A stretch of 64,000 bases of DNA. It comes from Akkermansiaceae bacterium UBA3385. GTDB lineage: Bacteria > Verrucomicrobiota > Verrucomicrobiia > Verrucomicrobiales > Akkermansiaceae. The notes under the pieces were generated by a model, which searched no databases, had not been told where the DNA came from, and worked only from the letters and a program-made list of their open reading frames with translations. The stretch covers positions 1 through 64,000 of the forward strand of contig DEPT01000068.1 of the NCBI GenBank assembly GCA_002358905.1, read 5' to 3'. The position numbers and the translations under genes were made by a program. Within the stretch, counting starts at the first letter, position 1, and each line of letters opens with the position of its first letter. Shown piece after piece: positions 16,132 to 23,143 of this stretch.

Positions 16132-17544
16132 ATGACTTCTACAGCTGATTATAAGGTGGCCGATATTGCCCTGAAGGACTGGGGACGCAAGGAAATTGCC
16201 GTGTCGGAATACGAGATGCCGGGCCTCATGGCCTGCCGTGAGAAGTACGGCGAGCAGAAGCCGCTGGCCGGGGTGCGTATCACCGGTTCGCTGCACATGA
16301 CGATTCAGACTGCTGTGCTCATTGAGACACTGGTGGCACTGGGTGCCGAGGTTCGCTGGGCCAGTTGCAACATTTTCTCTACGCAGGACCACGCTGCTGC
16401 TGCCATTGCGGCCACGGGTGTGCCGGTGTTTGCCTGGAAGGGTGAGACGCTTACGGAATACTGGGATTGCACCTGGGCTGCTCTGAGCCACCGCGATGGT
16501 CTGGGCCCGCAGCTGGTGGTGGACGATGGCGGCGACGTGACGCTGCTGCTGCACCGCGGCTATGAGATGGAAGAGGGGTCCGACTGGGTGAACACCCCTT
16601 CCGACAGCGAAGAGGAGGGCGTTATCAAGGCTCTGTTGAAGCGCATTGCTGCTGAGCAGCCCGGTGTGTTCCACCGTTGGATGCCTGAGTGGAAGGGTGT
16701 TTCTGAAGAAACGACCACCGGCGTGCACCGCCTCTACCAGATGGAGCGCGAAGGCCGTCTGCTGGTGCCCGCCATCAATGTGAATGATTCTGTGACCAAG
16801 AGCAAGTTTGATAACCTGTACGGCTGCCGCGAAAGCCTGACGGATGGCATCAAGCGCGCCACGGATGTGATGATTGCTGGCAAGGTAGCCGTTATCTGCG
16901 GTTATGGCGATGTGGGTAAGGGCTGCGCCCAGGCTCTGCGCGGGCTGGGTGCCCAGGTGATTGTGACCGAGGTGGACCCCATCTGCGCCCTGCAGGCTGC
17001 CATGGAAGGCTACCGCGTGCTCACCGTGGAGGATACCCTCGGTATGGCTGATATTTACGTGACCACCACGGGTAACTGCGATATCATCACCCTGGAGCAT
17101 ATGGAAAAGATTAAGGACCAGGCCATCGTCTGCAATATCGGCCATTTCGACAACGAGATTCAGGTGGCCCGCCTGCAGGGCTATCCCGGCATCGTGTGCA
17201 CCAACATCAAGCCGCAGGTGGACAAATACACCTTCCCGGATGGCCATAGCCTCTACCTGCTGGCCGAAGGCCGCCTGGTAAACTTGGGCTGCGCCACGGG
17301 TCACGCTTCCTTCGTGATGAGCAACAGCTTCACCAACCAGGTGCTGGCTCAGATTGCCCTCTGGCAGGACCGCGAAACCGCCAAGCCCTCCGTAACCGTG
17401 CTGCCCAAGAAGCTGGACGAAGAGGTGGCCCGTCTGCACCTGGCCAAGCTCGGTGTGCGCCTCACCACCCTGACACAGAAGCAGGCCGACTACATCGGCG
17501 TGCCGGTGGAAGGCCCGTTCAAGGCTGAAGCCTACAGATATTGA
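16132..17544 (+). CDS. ahcY: Adenosylhomocysteinase
   Basis: This 470-residue enzyme hydrolyses S-adenosylhomocysteine to adenosine and homocysteine in the methyl cycle. Visible signatures are GSLHMTIQTAVLIETL, ASCNIFSTQDHAAAA, NVNDSVTKSKFDNLYGCRESL with the substrate-site Lys and Asp, the NAD-binding GYGDVGKG and the conserved C-terminal FKAEAYRY. The insertion between about 125 and 160 (DDGGDVTLLLHRG region) is typical of the longer bacterial type. The promoter fixes the start at the ATG 16132, although the frame is open further upstream. The stop codon TGA overlaps the first 7-bp repeat of the downstream element. Confidence 0.97.
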   Translation: MTSTADYKVADIALKDWGRKEIAVSEYEMPGLMACREKYGEQKPLAGVRITGSLHMTIQTAVLIETLVALGAEVRWASCNIFSTQDHAAAAIAATGVPVFAWKGETLTEYWDCTWAALSHRDGLGPQLVVDDGGDVTLLLHRGYEMEEGSDWVNTPSDSEEEGVIKALLKRIAAEQPGVFHRWMPEWKGVSEETTTGVHRLYQMEREGRLLVPAINVNDSVTKSKFDNLYGCRESLTDGIKRATDVMIAGKVAVICGYGDVGKGCAQALRGLGAQVIVTEVDPICALQAAMEGYRVLTVEDTLGMADIYVTTTGNCDIITLEHMEKIKDQAIVCNIGHFDNEIQVARLQGYPGIVCTNIKPQVDKYTFPDGHSLYLLAEGRLVNLGCATGHASFVMSNSFTNQVLAQIALWQDRETAKPSVTVLPKKLDEEVARLHLAKLGVRLTTLTQKQADYIGVPVEGPFKAEAYRY

Positions 17545-17572
17545 CGATTGACAATTGACGATTGACAATTGG
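17541..17572. repeat. Left four-heptamer arm of 4HB element 1
   Basis: Four contiguous heptamers alternate TTGACGA and TTGACAA (17541, 17548, 17555, 17562). The first contains the ahcY stop codon. The inverted partner is at 17936-17963. Confidence 0.85.
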
Positions 17573-17573
17573 T

Positions 17574-17930
17574 ATGGATGCGCGGGAATTGCGAGAACGG
17601 ACACTTGAGTTCGGACTGCGTATAGTCCGCTTGTGTCAATACTTGCAACGCTGCCCGGTGGCGAAGGTTTTAGGCAAGCAGTTACTGCGATGTGGTACTT
17701 CTGTAGGTGCTAATTACAGGGCTGCAAGCCTTGCAAAGAGTCCGGCAGATTTTGTGTCAAAAATCAAGATTTGTGAGGAAGAAGCAGATGAATCAATTTA
17801 CTGGCTGGAGCTTTTAATGCGCTCCGACGAAATTGATGCTGAACGTGTAAAACCGTTGCAGACGGAGGAAACAGAGCTCCGCAATATTATGTCTGCCAGT
17901 GCAAAAACTGCGCGCAACAATTTAAAGTAA
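17574..17930 (+). CDS. Four-helix-bundle (23S-IVS/S23-type) protein, copy 1
   Basis: The 118-residue product has the S23/TIGR02436 pattern: a first helix with LEFGLRIVRLC, then LGKQLLRCGTSVGANYRAA, KSPADFVSKIKICEEEADESIYWLELL and a C-terminal helix ending in SASAKTARNN. Relatives are encoded in 23S rRNA intervening sequences and include the Avd accessory protein of diversity-generating retroelements; they form basic barrel-like oligomers that bind nucleic acid. This copy is the most divergent of the three in the window. It is held exactly between inverted four-heptamer arms that overlap the ends of ahcY and folC. ATG 17574 is chosen over the in-frame TTG at 17562, which belongs to the repeat. 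Confidence 0.85.
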   Translation: MDARELRERTLEFGLRIVRLCQYLQRCPVAKVLGKQLLRCGTSVGANYRAASLAKSPADFVSKIKICEEEADESIYWLELLMRSDEIDAERVKPLQTEETELRNIMSASAKTARNNLK

Positions 17931-17934
17931 AACA

Positions 17935-19152
17935 ATGGTCAATAGTCAATTGTCATTAGTCAATGCCCTTGATTGGTTATATTCCACTCAGGCTTTTGGC
18001 ATCAAGTTGGGGCTGGAGGGAGTGACGCGTCTGCTTTCTGTCTGCGGTGTGCTGTATCCACGGGCACAGGTCATTCATGTGGCCGGTACAAATGGCAAGG
18101 GCAGCACCTGCGCGTTCTGCGAAAGCGTGGCACGTGCCGCCGGGTACAAGACCGGCTTGTTCACCTCGCCGCATCTGGTGGAGTTCAGCGAGCGTATCCG
18201 CGTGAATGGGGTGAATATCCCGGCTGCAGATGCCGCGCGTCTTATTGGTAAGGTGCGCACCATCGTGCAGGACTGGGACCCGTGCCCAACCTTCTTTGAG
18301 CTGGTGCTGGCGGTGGCTATGCTCTGGTTTGCTGAGCAGAATGTGGAGCTCATTGTTCTGGAAACCGGAATGGGTGGCCGCCTGGATGCCACCAATGCCG
18401 TGCCCAAGGATGTGGCGGTGCTCACCCCCATCGGTCTTGACCATACTCAGTATCTGGGTGAAACTCTTTACGAGGTGGCCGGTGAGAAAGCCGCCATTCT
18501 TTCCTGGCACCGTCCGGCGGTGTCTGCTCCGCAGGAGCCGGAAGCCATGCGGGCTATTCATGAGTCCGCGCAGCGTATGGATACTTATTGCCGCGTAATC
18601 AGCGGCGAATGCGACCAACCTCTGGGGCTGAAAGGCGAACACCAGAAACGCAATGCTGCTTTGGCACTGGCTGCCCTGCGTGCGCTGCCGCATTTCCTCT
18701 GCAGCGCAGAGGAGGAGGCCCTCGGCCTGGCTCAGGTAAGCTGGCCCGGGCGCTTTGAGGAGGTGCAGCCCGGGGTCATCATGGATGGCGCGCATAACCC
18801 GCATGCCATGCACGTGCTTACCCGCACCTGGCGCGAGACTTTTGGTGAGCAGAAGGCTCGCTGCATCTATGCCGGCTCGGCCGATAAGGCGCTGGATGAA
18901 GTGCTGGAGCTGCTCTCCCCCATTGTGAGCGAGTGGGTGCTGCCCCCGGTGCAATCCCCCCGCATCCTTTCCCCTGCTGAGATGGCTGCCAAGGTGCAGA
19001 CAGTGTCCTCTGCCCCCGTTTCAACTCCTGCTACTCTGGCCGAATGCCTGGCAGATATGCCCGCCGGCACCCTCATCTGCGGTTCTTTCTTCCTCCTCGG
19101 CGAGGCGAAGGCCATTCTTCGGAGTGCTGATTACCGCAGTACGGTGCAGTGA
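17935..19152 (+). CDS. folC: Folylpolyglutamate / dihydrofolate synthase
   Basis: The 405-residue Mur-ligase-type enzyme adds glutamate to folates (and possibly to dihydropteroate). Signatures are FGIKLGLEGVTRLL, the P-loop HVAGTNGKGSTCAF, LVEFSERIRVNG, LETGMGGRLDATNAV, LDHTQYLGETL and the C-terminal-domain DGAHNPHA. The first ten residues (MVNSQLSLVN) are encoded by the heptamer arm of the upstream element and are not part of the family; homology begins at ALDWLYS. Either the repeat now provides the start codon, or translation begins at one of the Leu (TTG) codons that follow. The gene is transcribed after the 4HB gene with a 4-bp gap. Confidence 0.93.
   Translation: MVNSQLSLVNALDWLYSTQAFGIKLGLEGVTRLLSVCGVLYPRAQVIHVAGTNGKGSTCAFCESVARAAGYKTGLFTSPHLVEFSERIRVNGVNIPAADAARLIGKVRTIVQDWDPCPTFFELVLAVAMLWFAEQNVELIVLETGMGGRLDATNAVPKDVAVLTPIGLDHTQYLGETLYEVAGEKAAILSWHRPAVSAPQEPEAMRAIHESAQRMDTYCRVISGECDQPLGLKGEHQKRNAALALAALRALPHFLCSAEEEALGLAQVSWPGRFEEVQPGVIMDGAHNPHAMHVLTRTWRETFGEQKARCIYAGSADKALDEVLELLSPIVSEWVLPPVQSPRILSPAEMAAKVQTVSSAPVSTPATLAECLADMPAGTLICGSFFLLGEAKAILRSADYRSTVQ
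17936..17963. repeat. Right four-heptamer arm of 4HB element 1
   Basis: Four units, TGGTCAA (17936), TAGTCAA (17943), TTGTCAT (17950) and TAGTCAA (17957), form the inverted counterpart of the arm at 17541. They encode residues 1-10 of the FolC frame, so the repeat supplies the folC start codon. Confidence 0.85.
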
Positions 19153-19162
19153 TTTCACTTCT

Positions 19163-19637
19163 CACATGCGCGCAGCGCATGTTTTCATTTTTCATCTTTC
19201 ATATGAGCGCGCAGCGCGAGTTTTCATAATAGGTAGCGTGGATAAAATGAAAACGCCCGCATTCGCAGGCGTGTGAAAAATGAAGGGTGAAAACGCGCCT
19301 TGTGGCGCGTGAGAGGTGTCTTACACATGCGCGCAGCGCATGTTTTCATTTTTCATCTTTCACACGAGCGCGCAGCGTGAGTTTTCATGAAAAAAAGCTG
19401 CGCACATCAAATGAAAACGCCCGCATTTCGCGGGCGAGTGAAAAATGAAGGATGAAAACGCGCCTAGCGGCGCGTGAGAGGTGTCTCACATGCGCGCAGC
19501 GCATGTTTTCATTTTTCATCTTTCACACGAGCGCGCAGCGCGAGTTTTCATGAAAAGAAGCGTATATAAAATGAAAACGCCCGCATTTCGCGGGCGAGTG
19601 AAAAATGAAAGGTGAAAACGCGCCTAGTGGCGCGTAA
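19163..19637. repeat. Array of three hairpin/heptamer A-B units
   Basis: Period is about 162 bp. Each unit is an A half (19163-19227, 19324-19388, 19487-19551) and an inverted B half (19247-19313, 19411-19478, 19571-19637), with a 19-22 bp spacer. An A half is hairpin (e.g. CATGCGC/GCGCATG), three TTTTCAT-type heptamers, a second hairpin (GCGCGCAGCGCG type), and a fourth heptamer. A B half has four TGAAAA-type heptamers and hairpins with different stems (GCCCGC/GCGGGC, GCGCC/GGCGC). The array begins 11 bp after the folC stop and ends 10 bp before the stop of 4HB copy 2. No gene lies in it. Confidence 0.85.
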
Positions 19638-19647
19638 GATATAGAAG

Positions 19648-19974
19648 CTAAGCATTCTCCTTGGCTGTTTTGATGGAGCGAATCAACATGAATCTGATTC
19701 GACGGCAAGTATTCAGTAGTGTTTCGGCTTTATCCGGCTCCAATGTTTGAGTATTTGCCATCAGTTCAAGCCAGTATTCGCTTTCATTGCTTTCTTTGAG
19801 AGCAATTTGTAATTTGGCGATGAAATCGGCTCGGCTGCTGGCGTATTGTGCTTCGCGGATGTTCGCTCCGATACTTGTAGATGACCGGAGTAACTGGTTT
19901 TTGAGTACTCCTCGTTTTTCTACCGTATCAAGAGTAAGAACAGTCGCTATCGCGAAGTTCATGGATTCCGTCAT
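19648..19974 (-). CDS. Four-helix-bundle (23S-IVS/S23-type) protein, copy 2
   Basis: The 108-residue product reads MTESMNFAIATVLTLD, then LKNQLLRSSTSIGANIREAQ, SSRADFIAKLQIALKESNES, EYWLEL and a final helix MLIRSIKTAKENA. It is about 70% identical to copy 3 and has the same length. Members of this family bind RNA or DNA through a positively charged surface; the enzymatic partner, if any, is not visible. The gene sits inside the hairpin/heptamer array. The ATG at 19974 is chosen because homology with copy 3 begins there; the frame is open to 20103 through the repeats, but that part is repeat-encoded. Confidence 0.85.
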   Translation of the reverse strand: MTESMNFAIATVLTLDTVEKRGVLKNQLLRSSTSIGANIREAQYASSRADFIAKLQIALKESNESEYWLELMANTQTLEPDKAETLLNTCRRIRFMLIRSIKTAKENA

Positions 19975-20051
19975 TAACTGATTCTCAGACACAATCTTGA
20001 TTGTAACGGATTGAGATGATGATGTCGATGTAAAAATGAGAATAAAAGAAA

Positions 20052-20320
20052 ATGAAAACACGCCTAGCGGCACGTGAGGGTAACTTACATGTGCGCAGCG
20101 CACATGTTTTCATTTTTCATCTTTCATATGAGCGCGCAGCGCGAGTTTTCATGATAGGTAGCGTGGATAAAATGAAAACGCCCGCATACGCGGACGAGTG
20201 AAGAATGAAAGATGAAAACGCGCCTAGCGGCGTGTAAGAGGCATGTACGTAAAATGAAAACGCCCGCTTTCGCGGGCGTGTGAAAAATGAAGGGTGAAAA
20301 CGCGCCTAGCGGCGCGTGAG
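20052..20320. repeat. Continuation of the hairpin/heptamer array
   Basis: It holds a truncated B half (20052-20078), an A half (20085-20152), a B half (20172-20238) and an extra B half (20254-20320). Apical stems vary (e.g. GTGCGC/GCGCAC in this A half instead of ATGCGC/GCGCAT), always with both strands changed. The last B half ends 4 bp before the rubrerythrin stop codon. Between 19975 and 20051 lies the leader of 4HB copy 2. Confidence 0.85.
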
Positions 20321-20324
20321 ATTC

Positions 20325-20867
20325 TTAGATCTCAATGTACTTAGCCTTGGGGAAGTTGCAGAGCGGGCAGCGCTCCGGCTCGGTGCCTTCGGCAAAGGTG
20401 TCGCCGCAGAGCGGGCACACGTAGTACTTGGCGGGCAGGTCGAGCTTCTCGCCGGCTTCGAGCTGGGCGAGAGCCTTGCTGTAGAGGTCGGCGTGCTCCT
20501 TTTCGGCCTCGTTAGCCCAGGTGAAGCTGCGCACGGCGTCGGTGTTGCCTTCCTCCTGAGCCTGGGCAATCATGGGAGGATACATCTCGGTGAACTCGTA
20601 GGTCTCACCGGCGATGGCTGCTTTCAGGTTCTCGATGGTGTTGCCCACCTCGATGTGCATTTCCAGGTCGATGGGAGCCTCACCCATTTTCACGAGCACC
20701 TTGTTGTGATTGGTGGCGTGAATGCGCTCAGCGCGGCTGGCTGCGGCGAAGAGCTTTTCGATGAGCGGATAGCCCTCCTGGGCAGCGCGTGTTGCATAGG
20801 CAGCGTACTTGGCGCTGGCGGTACTTTCGCCGGTAATGGCGGTCTTGAGGTTGTCGATCGTTGTCAT
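20325..20867 (-). CDS. Rubrerythrin
   Basis: The 180-residue protein has the ferritin-like diiron domain (about 1-140; glutamate-rich helices with GESTASAKYAAYATRA, ExxH-type RAERIHATNHN, AGETYEFTEMYP and NEAEKEHADLY) and a C-terminal rubredoxin-like domain with two CPLC knots (about 154 and 170) that bind one iron. Rubrerythrins reduce hydrogen peroxide in anaerobes, fed by reduced rubredoxin or NADH oxidoreductases. This fits an anaerobic host. Confidence 0.95.
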   Translation of the reverse strand: MTTIDNLKTAITGESTASAKYAAYATRAAQEGYPLIEKLFAAASRAERIHATNHNKVLVKMGEAPIDLEMHIEVGNTIENLKAAIAGETYEFTEMYPPMIAQAQEEGNTDAVRSFTWANEAEKEHADLYSKALAQLEAGEKLDLPAKYYVCPLCGDTFAEGTEPERCPLCNFPKAKYIEI

Positions 20868-20873
20868 GGCCGT

Positions 20874-20901
20874 AGTATAATCTATTTTAGAATAATTACA
20901 A
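20874..20901 (-). promoter_or_regulatory. Predicted rubrerythrin promoter
   Basis: TTGTAA (20901-20896), 16-bp spacer, TATACT (20879-20874), 7 nt before the ATG: a leaderless transcript is predicted. No PerR-like operator could be recognised. Confidence 0.6.
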
Positions 20902-20939
20902 GAAAAATCTGCGAATTGTTGAAAAATAATTTGTTTTTC

Positions 20940-22034
20940 TTACAGAGCAGCGATGATAGCATCGCCCATGCCGCGGGTTCCCACGCGGATTTCGCCCTCG
21001 GCGCCGGTGGCGAGGTCGCCGGTGCGGTAGCCGGCGGCGATGACCTTGCGCACAGCAGCATCCACGGCATCGGCCGCGGCGGTTTCCTTGCAGGTGTAGC
21101 GCAGGAGCATGCCCATGGAAAGAATCTGGGCAATGGGGTTGGCAATGCCCTTGCCGGCGATATCGGGAGCAGAGCCGCCGGAGGGTTCGTAGAGGCCGAA
21201 GAAGGTATTGGAGCCGTGGCTGAGGGAGGCGCTGGGCAGCATGCCGAGGGAGCCGCACACGATGGCCATTTCATCCGTGAGGATATCACCGAAGGTGTTT
21301 TCGGTAACCATCACGTCAAACTGCTTGGGGTTGCGCACCAGCTGCATGGCGGCGTTGTCTACGTACATGTGGGTGAGCTCAACATCCGGGTATTCGGGGG
21401 CAATGGCATTCATCACGTCGCGCCACATGACCGAGGAAGCCAGTACATTGGCTTTATCCACGCTGCACAGCTTCTTGCTGCGGCCACGGGCTGCTTCGAA
21501 GGCCACGCGGGCAATGCGCTCCACCTCGCTCTTCTTGTAGATGAGGGTATCGAGGCCGATGGTTTCGCCATCGCGTTCGCCGTAGAACTTGGGTTCGCCG
21601 AAGTACATGCCACCGGTGAGTTCGCGCACACAGAGAATATCGAACCCGCCGGGGATGAGGGAGTTCTTCACGGGGGAAGCATCCACCAACTCCGGCAGGC
21701 AGATGCCGGGGCGCAGGTTGGCGAACAGGGAGAAATGCTTGCGCAGGGGGAGCAGGGCGCCGCGCTCCGGGCGTTCATCCGGGGGCAGGGAATCCCACTT
21801 GGGGCCACCTACTGAGCCGAAGAGAATGGCGTCTGCGGCTTCGCAGGCTGCCAGTGTCTCGGCAGGCAGGGCCTTGCCGCAGTTGTCGATGCCGGCGCCG
21901 CCTACATAGCATTCGGTTCGCTCGGTGGCAAAGCCGAACTTCTTTTCCACTACATCCAGCACGCGGAGAGCTTCAGCCATTACTTCCGGGCCGATACCAT
22001 CGCCCGCCAGGACTGCGATTTTATAGGTGTTCAT
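20940..22034 (-). CDS. leuB: 3-isopropylmalate dehydrogenase
   Basis: The 364-residue NAD-dependent enzyme performs the oxidative decarboxylation step of leucine synthesis. Signatures are LAGDGIGPEVMAEALRVL, FGSVGGPKWD, RPERGALLPLRKHFSLFANLRP, ELTGGMYFGEP, VMWRDV, the YVDNAAMQLVRNP segment, ENTFGDILTDE and SAPDIAGKGIANP. No leuA, leuC or leuD is in the window, although ilvB (shared branched-chain pathway) is at 61 kb. Confidence 0.96.
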   Translation of the reverse strand: MNTYKIAVLAGDGIGPEVMAEALRVLDVVEKKFGFATERTECYVGGAGIDNCGKALPAETLAACEAADAILFGSVGGPKWDSLPPDERPERGALLPLRKHFSLFANLRPGICLPELVDASPVKNSLIPGGFDILCVRELTGGMYFGEPKFYGERDGETIGLDTLIYKKSEVERIARVAFEAARGRSKKLCSVDKANVLASSVMWRDVMNAIAPEYPDVELTHMYVDNAAMQLVRNPKQFDVMVTENTFGDILTDEMAIVCGSLGMLPSASLSHGSNTFFGLYEPSGGSAPDIAGKGIANPIAQILSMGMLLRYTCKETAAADAVDAAVRKVIAAGYRTGDLATGAEGEIRVGTRGMGDAIIAAL

Positions 22035-22045
22035 GTCTGCCGGGC

Positions 22046-22074
22046 ATGATACACCTCATTGCACGTGATGTCAA
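22046..22074 (-). promoter_or_regulatory. Predicted leuB promoter
   Basis: Perfect TTGACA (22074-22069), 17-bp spacer, TATCAT (22051-22046); leader of about 5 nt before the ATG at 22034, which leaves no room for a leucine attenuator. Confidence 0.7.
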
Positions 22075-22093
22075 TTGGTAATCCTGGCTTGTT

Positions 22094-22177
22094 CTCGCAC
22101 GCGCGCAGCGCGTGCTTTCACTTTTCACAGAACGGGCGTCAGCCCGTTTTTTCACTCAGGCGCAGCCTGTTTTCACA
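22094..22177. repeat. Left terminal inverted repeat of 4HB element 3
   Basis: Hairpin CACGCGC/GCGCGTG, heptamers CTTTCAC and TTTTCAC, hairpin AACGGGC/GCCCGTT, heptamer TTTTCAC, hairpin CAGGC/GCCTG, heptamer TTTTCAC. That is four heptamers with three hairpins between or before them. It is almost identical, inverted, to 22664-22745. A further partial hairpin (22201-22214) follows toward the gene. Confidence 0.9.
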
Positions 22178-22228
22178 CTTGAAAATACCGTTTTGTTCTC
22201 GCACGCGCTGCGCGCATTCACCATCAAA

Positions 22229-22564
22229 TCAATTACTCCGTCCATTAGCCTTGGCTGTATTCACGGAACGCACCAGCATATACCTGATATGGCGACATGC
22301 TTTCAACAGAGTTTCAGCTTTTTCTGTTGCGAGAATATGGGTTCGTTCCATAAGTTCCAGCCAATATTCGCTCTCGTTGCTTTCCTCAAGAGCTATTTTC
22401 AACTTTAGAACAAAATCTGCACGGCTACTGGCATACTGTGCCTCGCGGATGTTGGCTCCGATACTGGTTGCAGAGCGCAATAGCTGATTCTTAAGCACCC
22501 CGCGGCCTTCCACTTCATCAAGGCTCAGGATAATCGCAATTGCGAATTCCATCGATTCATCCAT
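22229..22564 (-). CDS. Four-helix-bundle (23S-IVS/S23-type) protein, copy 3
   Basis: The 111-residue product reads MDESMEFAIAIILSLDEVEG, then LKNQLLRSATSIGANIREAQ, SSRADFVLKLKIALEESNES, EYWLEL and a last helix with MLVRSVNTAKANG. It belongs to the same family as copies 1 and 2, and is closest to copy 2. It has its own promoter (22592-22620) inside the element. The terminal inverted repeats enclose only this gene, so the unit of 22094-22745 looks like a self-contained cassette inserted between leuB and apaG. Confidence 0.87.
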   Translation of the reverse strand: MDESMEFAIAIILSLDEVEGRGVLKNQLLRSATSIGANIREAQYASSRADFVLKLKIALEESNESEYWLELMERTHILATEKAETLLKACRHIRYMLVRSVNTAKANGRSN

Positions 22565-22591
22565 TAAATTATGTTCATTCACAGCACGTGG

Positions 22592-22620
22592 ATTATAATG
22601 CGAAAAGCAGCGTGTGTCGA
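22592..22620 (-). promoter_or_regulatory. Promoter of 4HB copy 3, inside the element
   Basis: TCGACA (22620-22615), 17-bp spacer, perfect TATAAT (22597-22592); leader of about 21 nt to the ATG at 22564. Confidence 0.65.
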
Positions 22621-22663
22621 TAATGAAGCACGAATGCCTGATGATATGCGTGGGTTCTTCAGG

Positions 22664-22745
22664 GGTGAAAACAGGCTGCGCCTGAGTGAAAAAACGGGCT
22701 GACGCCCGTTCTGTGAAAAGTGAAAACACGCGCTGCGCGCGTGTG
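22664..22745. repeat. Right terminal inverted repeat of 4HB element 3
   Basis: This ~82-bp segment is the near-perfect reverse complement of 22094-22177: the same three hairpins and four heptamers, now read as GTGAAAA. It ends 9 bp before the apaG stop codon. Confidence 0.9.
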
Positions 22746-22753
22746 AGCTCCCA

Positions 22754-23143
22754 TTAATGCTGAAAACAACTCTTCGGGAAACGCAGCGGTGCTGAGATGA
22801 ACGGCGTGCCGAGCTCATCGGTGCCAAAGAGCCGCAGTTCCATGGCTACGGGAGGCGTGTCGAACTCCTGCGTGCCGCTGCATTCAAACACAGCACCAGG
22901 GCTTAGCACCGGGCTTTCGTTGAAAATTTTGGCAGCCTCTACAATGCGGGTGTTGCCATTGCGCTCGCGCAGAATCCATTTGCGCCCGAGCAGGCGCACC
23001 GGATGATTACCGGTGTTGCAGATATTGACGCGGAAAATAGAGCGATACACCGGCCGGGGGCGGCGCATTGCCTGCACCCCGGACATGATGAGTCTGAGCT
23101 CCAGTGGAGCATAGACCGGAAGGCTGCGTGTATCAGTGCTCAT
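22754..23143 (-). CDS. apaG: ApaG-domain protein
   Basis: The 129-residue product is a single ApaG domain: YAPLELRLIMSG, VYRSIFRVNICNTG, VRLLGRKWILRERNG, SPVLSPGAVFECSGTQEFDTP and GTPFISAPLRFPKS. ApaG proteins are small Ig-like folds linked genetically to Co/Mg resistance; the biochemical role is not settled. The usual G-x-G motif between strands is weakly kept. The gene overlaps the 3' end of the upstream secreted-protein gene by 11 bp. Confidence 0.8.
   Translation of the reverse strand: MSTDTRSLPVYAPLELRLIMSGVQAMRRPRPVYRSIFRVNICNTGNHPVRLLGRKWILRERNGNTRIVEAAKIFNESPVLSPGAVFECSGTQEFDTPPVAMELRLFGTDELGTPFISAPLRFPKSCFQH

Noticed and set aside
16087..17604. 505-codon frame antisense to ahcY
   Set aside because: ahcY is unmistakable on the other strand; the antisense product has no recognisable feature.
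19163..20320. CRISPR array
   Set aside because: The repeats are palindromic, the spacers are near-constant in sequence (not unique), units are ~162 bp, and no cas gene is near.
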